From: an uncultured Planctomycetaceae bacterium
Lineage (GTDB): Bacteria > Planctomycetota > Planctomycetia > Planctomycetales > Planctomycetaceae
DNA length: 55,996 bases
Reading direction: 5' to 3'
NCBI GenBank assembly: GCA_943787265.1
Contig: CALSLT010000046.1
Coordinates: 1 to 55,996 of the forward strand
Part shown: piece after piece, positions 25,699 through 34,989 of the stretch
Numbering within the stretch: position 1 is the first letter of the stretch
Layout: each line of letters begins with the position of its first letter
Notes under the pieces: generated by a model
The model's input: only the letters and a program-made list of their open reading frames with translations
Told to the model about the DNA's origin: nothing
Databases searched by the model: none
Translations under genes and position numbers: made by a program

Positions 25699-28406
25699 GT
25701 GAAGTATCGATCTCTAATTTCGCTGGTCATCATTTTTTTCGCGATTGGCAGATACTCGGCTGGCGAAGACAGTCCAGAACCGAACGTCGTACGCCCAACG
25801 CTTGAAGAGCTTAAAATAGCCGGAGCTAAAAACTCGAAGTATCTTCGGCAACTGTCGCCTGCTAAAAACACTGAGGTCCCGAAAGCAAACCTCGTCGTAT
25901 TCAGGAAGACGATTGCCCCCCATTTTGCAGCGGTCATGCGTGCAATGTCATGGCGCCGAAACTGCAGAAGGCAATATTCGGATCGACACATTGGATCCCA
26001 ACCTGCTTCAGGGCAACGACGTCGACTGGTGGCTTGAAGTTCTGGCAGTACTGAGCAATGACGAGATGCCTCCGCCAGATGAAGTCGAATTGACGGACGG
26101 AGATCGCAGCACTGTGGTCGCGTGGCTTTCCCGCGAACTTCAGCTTGCGTCATCGGTGCGGAGGGCAACCGGAGGTCATACGTCCTTTCGACGCATGACT
26201 AGCTACGAATACAACTACGCACTGCAGGACATCCTGGGACTGCCGTACGACTTTGCGAAGAACCTGCCACCGGAGCCAGCGTCTGAAGACGGATTTCAGA
26301 ACAGTTCGGAAATGCTGCACATGTCCGTCGTGCAGTTTGAAACGTATCGTCAACTCGCCCGCAAAGCTCTCACGCGAGCGACCGTACGTGGAGAGCGACC
26401 TCCCATTCTTCACTGGGGTGTCACGATGAAGGATGCCGCCAATATCGAGTGGCCAAAGCAGAAGGAGCAACTTGAAACGCTCAAGGAGAAATTCAAAGAC
26501 GAACCGGAGAAACAGAAGCAGGAAGTGGATCGGCTCACCGCGACCTTCAACAAACCTCACAGCAACACTTACTACCATGATCTGTCGACTGGCCGAACTG
26601 CTCGGGCCAACTGGACATACTACGGTGCGAAGTATGCATTCAAGCCGACCGATTCTCGATTGGAAGTGCCCGAGCCGTTGGATCATGTTGCCGTCATCCC
26701 TCAGGGGCGAAACCACAACCTGATTGTTGAACTCGGCAACCGTGTTCCCGACGAAGGAATCATGCGAGTCCGGGTGCGAGCATCACGTGTCTCCACACAA
26801 GAGACGCGAATCCCGAGCATGCAGCTTGAATTCGGCTGGCGAGCCAGCAACGAAGGACGCGCCGTTCTCCGGGTCAGCACGGAAGACGTCCCCATCAAAG
26901 CCGCTCCGGACGCCCCGGACATCTATCAATGGGACGTACCACTCGGCGAGATCTATCCTCGCAACTCAGTGCGAAAGACATCGCCAATGGGCGCAATGCC
27001 CAATCCTTCGGAGTACATCCGCCTGGTCAACAGTTCGGCCTCACACGGTGATATTCGGTTGGACTATGTAGAGGTCGCCGCTCCCGTTTATGACCAATGG
27101 CCGCCGGAGTCTCACAAACGAATATTTTTCGACAGCGAGAACAGCGATGACGAATCAGTTTATGCGCGAGAAGTGTTGACGGCGTTCATGTCTCGAGTCT
27201 GGCGTAGACGCGTTGCCGAAGAAGAGATTGACCAGAAGATCGAACTCTTTCACACGATTCGTAAACTGTGCGACGGTTTCGAAGAAACGATGGTCGAAGT
27301 GCTGGCGACGATCCTGTCATCACCAGATTTTCTCTACGTCGCCCAGGACGAGACTGCTGACGGATCGAATGAACCCCCGCCGCACGAAATCAGAAGAGAT
27401 TTCGACACATGAACAGGCCACACGTCTGGCTCTGTTTTTGTGGTGCAGTGCGCCCGATGCTGAACTGTTGAAGCTTGCAGACAGTGGAGAACTGGGCAAC
27501 TCGAAGGTTCTGGTGGCCCAGGTCAGGCGCATGCTGGACGATCCCCGCTCCGAGAGGCTTTCAAAACACTTCGTTCGCCAGTGGCTGGACATGCAACTGC
27601 TGGACTTCCTCGACATCAAACAGCACGTCCGGGGTTTCGATCCGCTGCTCAAAGAAGCGATGCAGCACGAGCCAATCGCGATGTTCCATGAGGTCCTGCG
27701 GCATGACGCCAGCGTGCTGGATTTCATTCATGCCGATTACACGATGGCGAATGAACGGCTTGCGATGCACTACGGTTTGCCTGGCGTCCACGGGAATCAT
27801 TTTCAGCGTGTCCAACTTAATGCTAGCCAGAACCGCGGGGGACTACTGACACAAGCTGGGCTCCTGGCGATGAATTCAGATGGTGCTGATTCTCATCCGC
27901 TCAAACGCGGGATCTGGCTTCTGGAGAGCATCCTTAATGATCCTCCACCTCCACCACCACCAGCCGTGCCTGAAATCGATCTCGCAAATCCTGAGATCGC
28001 GAAGATGACGCTGAAAGAACGGATAGAAGATCACCGTAACCACGCCGCCTGCATGTCGTGCCATGCAAAGATTGATCCGTGGGGGATTGCTTTCGAGAAT
28101 TACGACGCGATTGGTCGCTGGCGTGATCAAGTCAAAGGGAAGCCTGTCGACGCAGCCAGTTTGCTGTTCAACAGCCAGAAACTGGATGGCATGGAAGGAC
28201 TTAAGCGATTTCTGCTGAAGAATCGTCAGGACCAGTTCGTCCGCGCGATGGTCCACAAGATGACAACATACGCTCTGGGGCGGCCACTGACCTTTGCTGA
28301 CCACTCAAGTATTGACAGAATAACTGCTGAGGTGCGGCGGCAGGGCGACGGACTGGCGACGATGATACGGCTGGTAGCTACGAGTGAATTGTTTCGGTCA
28401 AAATAG
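25699..28406 (+). pseudogene. Planctomycete cytochrome-type protein (DUF1587/1592/1588/1585), two frameshifts
   Basis: GTG 25699 begins VKYRSLISLVIIFFAIGRYSAG (signal peptide). In a run of six C near 25915-25921 the frame is lost; with five C it would read KTIAPILQRSCVQCHGAE, giving the heme motif. The second piece runs to 27412 and holds FRRMTSYEYNYALQDILGL (DUF1587) and VLTAFMSRVWRRRVAEEE. A second shift near 27395 leads into EQATRLALFLWCSAPDAELL (DUF1592), SHPLKRGIWLLESILNDPPPPPPP and CMSCHAKIDPWGIAFENY (DUF1588), and YALGRPLTFAD (DUF1585), ending at 28406. Restored length would be about 900 residues. Either a pseudogene or two sequence errors. The partner DUF1552 gene downstream is intact. 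Confidence 0.85.
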
Positions 28407-28492
28407 AAGTAGAAGCAGTTTGAACTCCGTTCCGGCCGTGCTGGATTCGTTGGTTCCGCCCCAACTTTCAAATCAATGGAAGCAGTAGTGAC

Positions 28493-29896
28493 ATGGCTCT
28501 CAATCTGAATTCACTTGATCGTCGTCGATTTCTGCGTGGCGCCGGATTGGCCCTGACGCTGCCTTTGTTCGAAACGTTCACAACTCCGTTGGCCAGAGCG
28601 TCAGAAGAGACTTCACAACCCCGACGTCTGGCCTGCTTCTATTTTCCCGACGGCGTCCCGATGCCACTCCCAGAAGACCCGGCATACAAGGACTGGGCCT
28701 GGTTCCCGCTGGGCAACGGGAAAGAGTTCACATTCACGAAAGTTCTTGAGCCGCTCGCGCCATTGCGGGATGACCTGACGGTGTTTTCCGGATTCTCTCA
28801 TCCGGCAGTACGCAGCATCCACGGTCATTCGAATGCAGACCAGTTTCTGACCGCAGCCGCAATCGAATACGACGGGCCGTACAAGAATACGATTTCACTG
28901 GACCAGTTGTACGCGGCACACGTCGGAGAGCAGACGCGGTTTTCGTCACTGGTGATGTCGACCGATGGAGGCACTGGGACGCCACGCGGTGCTCACACGC
29001 TGTCGTTCAGTCGAAACGGCAGAGCGATCCCGGCTGAACACCGGCCGAAACGAGTCTTCGATATGCTGTTCGTAAAGAGCGACGTTTATGCAGCGCGCCG
29101 ACTCGCGTTAAGTTCAAGCTCGCTGGACAATCTGCTGGCAGACGCTCGACGGATGCGGAAGAGACTCTCTGCACAAGACCAGAAAAGCCTCGACGAATAT
29201 CTGGATTCTGTACGTGAGGCGGAGATCAAGGTGGAGAAGGCAAAACGCTGGATCACGACGCCACTGCCAACAGTGGACGCCGACCATCTCAATCTCGAAC
29301 TGTCTCCCGACGAACCTCGTTTCTATGTGCAGACAATGTTTGAGTTGATCTATCTGGCATTCAAGACCGATTCGACTCGAGTAGCCACTTACCAGATTGG
29401 TCGAGAAAACGGAGTCGGAAAAAGCGACCATCTGGCCCGAGCCGTCGGATTCAACCTGGCCCACCAGTTGTCACATGAAACGAAGAATCCCGACGGTTGG
29501 AAGAACTTCGGGACCTACTGTCGTTTTTTGAACGAGGAATACGGCCGATTCGCAATGAGGCTCAAACAGACTTCGGAACCGGCTGGAGAAGGAAGCATGC
29601 TGGACAACACACTGCTGCTGTTCGGCTCAGCGTCCAGCGCTTTTCACCTCTCGCGCAACTATCCACTGATTTTGGCCGGTGGAAAGAACATGGGTTTCAA
29701 ACATGGCCAGTATCTCAACTTAGTCGGAGCCAATGCTCAGGCAGGTGCTTGGGACGGCAGAACAGAACCGTGGCAAAAAAAAGCCACACACGTCGACAAG
29801 CCACTGTCAAATCTGTTCGTGACGATGCTGCAGAGACTCGGCGTCAACACTGAAAGCTTTGCCGACAGTGACGGCAAGGTTACCGAGATACTGTAA
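28493..29896 (+). CDS. DUF1552 family exported protein (second copy)
   Basis: 467 residues, ATG 28493 with GGAAG upstream. A Tat-like signal (DRRRFLRGAGLALTLPLFETF) leads into a complete DUF1552 domain: RLACFYFPDGVPM near the start, IHGHSNADQFLTA, DSTRVATYQIGRENG and LLFGSASSAFHLSRNYPLILAGG. It lies 87 bp after the frameshifted cytochrome gene, so the order (cytochrome, then DUF1552) is the reverse of the 3.8-7.4 kb pair. It lacks the C-terminal extension of the first copy. Function of the family is unknown. Confidence 0.88.
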   Translation: MALNLNSLDRRRFLRGAGLALTLPLFETFTTPLARASEETSQPRRLACFYFPDGVPMPLPEDPAYKDWAWFPLGNGKEFTFTKVLEPLAPLRDDLTVFSGFSHPAVRSIHGHSNADQFLTAAAIEYDGPYKNTISLDQLYAAHVGEQTRFSSLVMSTDGGTGTPRGAHTLSFSRNGRAIPAEHRPKRVFDMLFVKSDVYAARRLALSSSSLDNLLADARRMRKRLSAQDQKSLDEYLDSVREAEIKVEKAKRWITTPLPTVDADHLNLELSPDEPRFYVQTMFELIYLAFKTDSTRVATYQIGRENGVGKSDHLARAVGFNLAHQLSHETKNPDGWKNFGTYCRFLNEEYGRFAMRLKQTSEPAGEGSMLDNTLLLFGSASSAFHLSRNYPLILAGGKNMGFKHGQYLNLVGANAQAGAWDGRTEPWQKKATHVDKPLSNLFVTMLQRLGVNTESFADSDGKVTEIL

Positions 29897-30545
29897 TACT
29901 CTTGACGACCACTCGTTGACGTCGCCCTAAGTTGGATGGCATGCAACAAGGTCGAGTGCGACGCTCCACTAACGCCTGACTGACGGCTTCAGTTTAAATG
30001 CCAGTTCTCGACAAGCTGACTCCAACCCATCATAGCCATTGGCGCAGCACGCGACACAACTCGCTGTAGTCACTCCGGTTGTGTCGAGCGACACTGCAAA
30101 ACTGACGACAGCCGGGAGGAGCGAGGCCATCGATTGCGTGGTCAATCTGATCCATCATTTGCATGGATTTTCCATGTCAACCTGCAATCGGTCGATCCGA
30201 CCGGGGCATGCAACGGACGTTGAATCGCGAGAGAACGAACTGCCGTGGTCGACAACCCCGGCAGCGCGTTCGATGCTTTCCGTTGACTGCGGATGTTCGC
30301 CGCGCCGGAGCCTGCTCATCAGTTTTCGCCCGATGCACGGAAAGATGACTACCGGTCGATACGCCGGGCCAGAAGATCTGGAGTGCGTTTAGCAATTTCC
30401 GTTCGAGCATTCGGTTTCATCGACTCGATTCACGCATGAACGATCTCCCGCTTCACTGCATGTCGTCTGCGCGGCGTGACAATACTGATCTTTGGCCTGG
30501 AGGTCACATCGAAATCAGACGATGCCGCGACTGTCGTACGTCGCG
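29897..30545. other. Intergenic region, about 650 bp, between convergent genes
   Basis: No credible gene, RNA or inverted repeat strong enough to call a terminator. Small open frames here have no recognisable motifs. It may contain worn-down coding sequence, but nothing can be named. Confidence 0.4.
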
Positions 30546-32462
30546 TCACGGTGTTGCGTTTAGCACGAAACAGAAGACATTCTGCTTCCGGTGAAACGGG
30601 GTTTCGTCCGGTGGTGCGGCGTTGCCGACGATGTATCCGCCCCACTCGACCGCTGTGTTGCCCCAATGGGCTGTTCTCACTCGGCGAATCGCCAGGTCCC
30701 TTGGGTCGCGGAACTCCGTGTCTTTAACCGTCAGCACGGGACTGCTCAGGCTCATGCCATCGGTCGGTTCGTCAAATCGGAACGACAGTACGTTCGTTTT
30801 ACTAAGGTTCGCCGCGGGGATTGTGAACGAATACTTCTTGCAGGCATCTGGCTCGAGTGTTCCCACCGCTGTCCCATTCAAGAGTACGTCGACTTTGCTG
30901 TCTGGCGCTTTGTGAGTTGTCCAGCCATTGTCTGTTCCGACCGTAAAGCTTAACTCCGCGTTGGTTTTGAACGGCGATGGGGCGCGGAGGTTGGCAACGA
31001 CGAATTCCCGCGTCCGCACTTCGCCACTCGTGCTTCTTACGCTGAAAGTGAAAAGGCCATCCGTAAGGGACGTGGAGTCAACCGTCGCTTGATACAGAGT
31101 TCGATAGAACGGTCGATCGATCTCGATCATCGGCTTCCAGTCTTTGCCGTTGAGTGAGTACTCCAGCGATTCGTCCTGCTTTGGTTGAACGAGATGAGCC
31201 TGAACTTCGACACGCCCGCGCAACGGAGCTCCAACACGGTGTGAGATGATCGCTACGCGTTGTCCCAGGCCTTTGTAGAAGTGCTCCAGCTTGTCACCGA
31301 CCACCCGGTAGATCAAATAGCCTTGCGGAGACAAATCAGGACATAGCTGGTTGGCTTTGGGATTCCACCAGCAGCCCGCGAGAGCTCCGCCCGTGCGGTA
31401 CGGAACCGATCGTGTTTTTTCAGACACGACATGGATGTCGCCAACCAGTTGAAGTCTGACGTCGTGCTGTCGGGCCATTTCAGCAAAGTCGGGGCAGTGG
31501 TCCTCGAGGTCAGCTTCTGACGTTGTCACGACAAAGGTGCCAGGAGTTCGGCGATGCATGTCCTGTCGCAGCCACTCGGCGTGTATCGGCTGAACTTCGT
31601 TGGTCGGGTATTCCAGGTTTTTGCCGTTGACCGGAATCTGCTTCTGGCCAAGGTGGTAACCGAAATCGACGGACACAAAGTGGATCCTGCCGTACTCGAA
31701 CGAAAAGAAATGCGGGCCAAGGTGCTCCCAGTACAGCGGTTTTCCACAGCGGTGATCTCCACGAGGAAACTGCTTCATTCGATAGGACGAATCCGTGTGG
31801 TCTCCCGAGACACTGTAGTGCGGCATGTCCAGGTGGTTCATGATTCCCACGTATTGGCGGAAGTCAGCCTGACCGGCTTCCGGTGAACTCACCAACGCCT
31901 TGGACAGATTCAAAAGATCGCCGCTGTTGACAACAAAACGCGGCTGCGGCGTTAGAGCGTTGACCTCGCGCACGAAACGACTCAGCCCCGCAAGCGATCG
32001 GCGATTCCGCGAAACGTGTGTGTCTGTAACATGGATGAAGATGTATTCCTCTTCATCCAGGTCCGCCGGCTTCAATTCGAAATCAACGTTGGCAGCCAGT
32101 GGCTTGTACCAATGCCCCTTCACGTTATATCCAACAGGGCGAGTGATATAGATGAACACAGCATCCTTGTTCGGTTTCAATCGATAAACGCCCAGGGCAT
32201 CTGTCGTTGTCACCGAGTACCCGTCCGTGACCGATACGTCTTCGGCTCCCGATATCCCTCCGGGGGCATGCACAAGCACACGCCCGGAAATCTCCGTGGG
32301 CACTGTTGCACCGTAGTCTGGTTTGGGCGTGTCCTTGAGCAGCAGATCGAGAATTTCAGACTCGGTGTGCGGAGTCTTCACGTCCTGACCGACTGTCACA
32401 CGAATGGCCGACGGAATCGACAGGCCGATTACCAGACAACAGAGAAGCAGGGTCGCACGCAT
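30546..32462 (-). CDS. Calcineurin-like metallophosphoesterase, exported, with altered metal-site motifs
   Basis: 638 residues with a signal peptide (MRATLLLCCLVIGLSIPSA). An N-terminal beta-sandwich (about 55-132, MetallophosN-like) precedes the phosphoesterase core: Asp147/His149 (VTDTH) and Asp182 (SGDLLN). The usual GNHD appears as SGDHTD (219-224), so Asp replaces the Asn ligand. The late GHxH motif appears as GDIH (341-344), so Asp replaces a His ligand. A MetallophosC-like region and a beta-rich tail follow. It may bind metals differently or be inactive. It is the last gene of the leftward cluster, 33 bp after the second phosphoesterase gene. Confidence 0.82.
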   Translation of the reverse strand: MRATLLLCCLVIGLSIPSAIRVTVGQDVKTPHTESEILDLLLKDTPKPDYGATVPTEISGRVLVHAPGGISGAEDVSVTDGYSVTTTDALGVYRLKPNKDAVFIYITRPVGYNVKGHWYKPLAANVDFELKPADLDEEEYIFIHVTDTHVSRNRRSLAGLSRFVREVNALTPQPRFVVNSGDLLNLSKALVSSPEAGQADFRQYVGIMNHLDMPHYSVSGDHTDSSYRMKQFPRGDHRCGKPLYWEHLGPHFFSFEYGRIHFVSVDFGYHLGQKQIPVNGKNLEYPTNEVQPIHAEWLRQDMHRRTPGTFVVTTSEADLEDHCPDFAEMARQHDVRLQLVGDIHVVSEKTRSVPYRTGGALAGCWWNPKANQLCPDLSPQGYLIYRVVGDKLEHFYKGLGQRVAIISHRVGAPLRGRVEVQAHLVQPKQDESLEYSLNGKDWKPMIEIDRPFYRTLYQATVDSTSLTDGLFTFSVRSTSGEVRTREFVVANLRAPSPFKTNAELSFTVGTDNGWTTHKAPDSKVDVLLNGTAVGTLEPDACKKYSFTIPAANLSKTNVLSFRFDEPTDGMSLSSPVLTVKDTEFRDPRDLAIRRVRTAHWGNTAVEWGGYIVGNAAPPDETPFHRKQNVFCFVLNATP

Positions 32463-32495
32463 TGCATAATCTCAGAGGGGGGATTTGAGGGGCGG

Positions 32496-33464
32496 TCAAT
32501 CGACGTTCGCTTTGACACTGGTCATTTCGTAGTCCAGCGAAAATGTCTCCGCCGGGGCCTTGTTGTTCTGATTCAACAAGGGCGAATATGTCCTGACGTA
32601 GATTTTGTTTTCGCCGGGTACGAACTTCAGCGAACGAAGCCAGCCGTCTCCACCGTTCGGGAGTCCTTGATAATCCGTGAGCATTTCCAGGACCTTGCCG
32701 CCAGCATCGTTGACGCTTGTCTGCAGTCCGACTCCCAGGACATGACCGCTGACAACGAGAAAGATGTTTGGCTGCTTGCGAACGAATTTCTGCCACATCT
32801 GCTCGCCGCTGTTGCCAGCGATTTTGTATGACGTGGCGCAAGCGGTGTCTCGCTGCTTGGGACGCATGTAGCAGTGCGTCGCCACGATTACACGGTGATC
32901 GGGGTATCGCTTCGCAACGCCCGCGGCCCATTCCAGTGTTTCGTCGCGCGGAGCAAATTCGAGATTCAGGATCATGAATTTCATGCCACTGGCCTCAAAG
33001 AAGCAGTAGTTGTTGTCGTTGGTTTCGCCCATGTGTCCGCCGTACCACTTTCGACCCGCAAATCGCTTGGGCGAGTAGTACTTGTTGTACAGCGTTGTGT
33101 CACGGTTTTTGACGATCATGTCATGGTTGCCTGGTGCCATGCTGTAGGGCACGACACCGTCAAGGAACTGCATTGCTCGATCTGCGTTTTCCCATTCGGG
33201 CTTTTTGGTGGATGTTTGCACGATGTCGCCCAAATGGATGACGAACTTGATGTTGTCTTTCTTTGCCTGCTGCCGAACCCACAGTGCCTGGGCGACGTAC
33301 GTGTCTGGATACTTTTCGGAGTAGTTTTGCGTGTCCGGCAGCAACACGACAGAAAAGCTCTCTGAGGCAGGCTCAGTGTCCTCGGCATTGGTGGTTGCCT
33401 GGATCGCGAAGACGATCGCCAGTAGGCAAACACTCGGAATCAATCGTCCAAAGTGACTCAGCAT
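32496..33464 (-). CDS. Calcineurin-like metallophosphoesterase, exported, canonical motifs
   Basis: 322 residues, ATG 33464 with AGGAG six bases upstream and a signal peptide (LIPSVCLLAIVFAIQATTNA). Motifs are complete: PDTQ (Asp44), HLGDIVQ (Asp80), PGNHDM (112-116), ATHCYM and SGHVLG. It belongs to the secreted metallophosphatase group with N-terminal VVLLPDTQNYS. It lies directly downstream of the DUF1501 gene (78 bp) and upstream of the divergent-motif phosphoesterase, so the two are probably coexpressed and may share a substrate such as a phosphodiester. Confidence 0.88.
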   Translation of the reverse strand: MLSHFGRLIPSVCLLAIVFAIQATTNAEDTEPASESFSVVLLPDTQNYSEKYPDTYVAQALWVRQQAKKDNIKFVIHLGDIVQTSTKKPEWENADRAMQFLDGVVPYSMAPGNHDMIVKNRDTTLYNKYYSPKRFAGRKWYGGHMGETNDNNYCFFEASGMKFMILNLEFAPRDETLEWAAGVAKRYPDHRVIVATHCYMRPKQRDTACATSYKIAGNSGEQMWQKFVRKQPNIFLVVSGHVLGVGLQTSVNDAGGKVLEMLTDYQGLPNGGDGWLRSLKFVPGENKIYVRTYSPLLNQNNKAPAETFSLDYEMTSVKANVD

Positions 33465-33542
33465 GTTCTACTCCTGAATGGAATGGTTGTGACGCCAGAC
33501 TATCGTGCCGTGGGCAATAGTGACAACAAGGTGGATGCTGGC

Positions 33543-34967
33543 TCAGGCAAAGAGCTGCTGCACGACGTTGCCTTCGACATCCGTGAGGCGGAAGTCTCGA
33601 CCGGCGTAGCGGTAGGTCAGGCGTTCGTGGTCCAGGCCCAGGGCGTGCAGCAGCGTGGCGTGCAGGTCGTGGATGTGGACTTTGTCTTCGGCGGCGTAGT
33701 AGCCGTAGTCGTCAGTCGAGCCGTAACGGAATCCGCCTTTGGTACCGCCGCCGGCCAACCACATGGTGAATCCTTCGGGGTTATGGTCGCGGCCGTCTTT
33801 TGTCTCGGCGGTGGGAGTGCGACCGAATTCGCTGCCCCACCAGACCAGCGTGTCGTCGAGCAGTCCGCGCTGCTTCAGGTCGGTCAGAAGGCCGGCGATG
33901 GGCAGGTCCACTTCGCGGGCGTTCTTTTCGTGATCGCGTTTGAGGTTGGCGTGCTGGTCCCACTGCACCTTGTCGTCGTTGTGCGTGACCTGGATGAATC
34001 GTACGCCGGATTCAGCGAAGCGGCGAGCCAGCAGACACATCCGACCGAAGTTTGCCGTCGCGGGATCGTCCATGCCGTAGAGCTTCAGAGTCGTCGCGGA
34101 CTCGTTTGACAGGTCTTCGACCTTCGGAATCTCCGACTGCATGCGAAACGCCAGTTCGAAGGAGTTGATTCGCGCTTCAAGTGAGGCGTCTGCACCGGCC
34201 TGAGCTAGGTGCCTGCGGTTCATCGCGTTCAAACGGTCGAGCTGCAGTCTTTGAAGCTCGCGCGGCAGTTTGGAGTTCTGAATGAATTTCACGCTGGCCC
34301 TACCTGAGGGGACGCTGGCATCTCCCAGTGCCGTGCCGTTGTGTGCGGCGGGCAGGAACGAGGAGCTCCAGTTGTTGATTCCCCCGAACGCCAGCGTCGG
34401 GCAGATCGTCACGAACGCCGGCAGGTTGGCGTTTTCCGTGCCCAGGCCGTAACTCACCCAGGAGCCGATGCTCGGCCGGATGAAGGTATCACTGCCGGTG
34501 TGCAGCTTCATCATCGCTCCGCCGTGAGCGGGGTTTGTCCCGTGCACGGAATGCACCATACAGAGATCGTCGGCGCGCTCGGCGAGTCGCGGGAACAGAT
34601 CACTGAACCACAGTCCGCTCTCGCCGTGTTGCCGGAACTTCCACGGCGACTTGAGCAAGTTGCTGGTTGTGTTGAACTGGACTCGCGGTTTGGCAAACGG
34701 CAGTGGCTTGCCGTCATCGCGAGTCAGCAGCGGCTTTGGATCGAACGTGTCGACCTGGGATGGTCCTCCCGACATCATCAGGAAGATAATCCGTTTGGCC
34801 TTTGCCGCGGCCAGTGGCAGCTTCGGCGCCAACGGGTTGTCGACCGAATCGCGAGTGAACGATTCGTCCGCCAGTATCGACGCGAGGGCCAGCGAACCAA
34901 ACCCGACCGCCGACCGCCTCAGCAGCGTGCGTCGTGAGATTAATGGGATTTGGTCGTGTTGATTCAT
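33543..34967 (-). CDS. DUF1501 family exported protein
   Basis: 474 residues with a Tat-like signal (ISRRTLLRRSAVGFGSLALASIL). The DUF1501 (sulfatase-fold-like) domain is complete: IIFLMMSGGPSQVDTFDPKP, HSVHGTNPAHGGAMMKLHTG, VTHNDDKVQWDQHANLKRDH, LVWWGSEFGRTP and GRDHNPEGFTMWLAGGG. In Planctomycetota these genes nearly always follow a PSCyt1-DUF1549-DUF1553 gene, as here (22-bp gap), suggesting a two-component exported system of unknown chemistry. Confidence 0.92.
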   Translation of the reverse strand: MNQHDQIPLISRRTLLRRSAVGFGSLALASILADESFTRDSVDNPLAPKLPLAAAKAKRIIFLMMSGGPSQVDTFDPKPLLTRDDGKPLPFAKPRVQFNTTSNLLKSPWKFRQHGESGLWFSDLFPRLAERADDLCMVHSVHGTNPAHGGAMMKLHTGSDTFIRPSIGSWVSYGLGTENANLPAFVTICPTLAFGGINNWSSSFLPAAHNGTALGDASVPSGRASVKFIQNSKLPRELQRLQLDRLNAMNRRHLAQAGADASLEARINSFELAFRMQSEIPKVEDLSNESATTLKLYGMDDPATANFGRMCLLARRFAESGVRFIQVTHNDDKVQWDQHANLKRDHEKNAREVDLPIAGLLTDLKQRGLLDDTLVWWGSEFGRTPTAETKDGRDHNPEGFTMWLAGGGTKGGFRYGSTDDYGYYAAEDKVHIHDLHATLLHALGLDHERLTYRYAGRDFRLTDVEGNVVQQLFA

Positions 34968-34989
34968 GGTCGAATTCTCGGACGCGATT

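Noticed and set aside
30039..30392. A 117-codon forward frame in the 29.9-30.5 kb gap
   Set aside because: No start signal or motif, and frames on the opposite strand are equally open.
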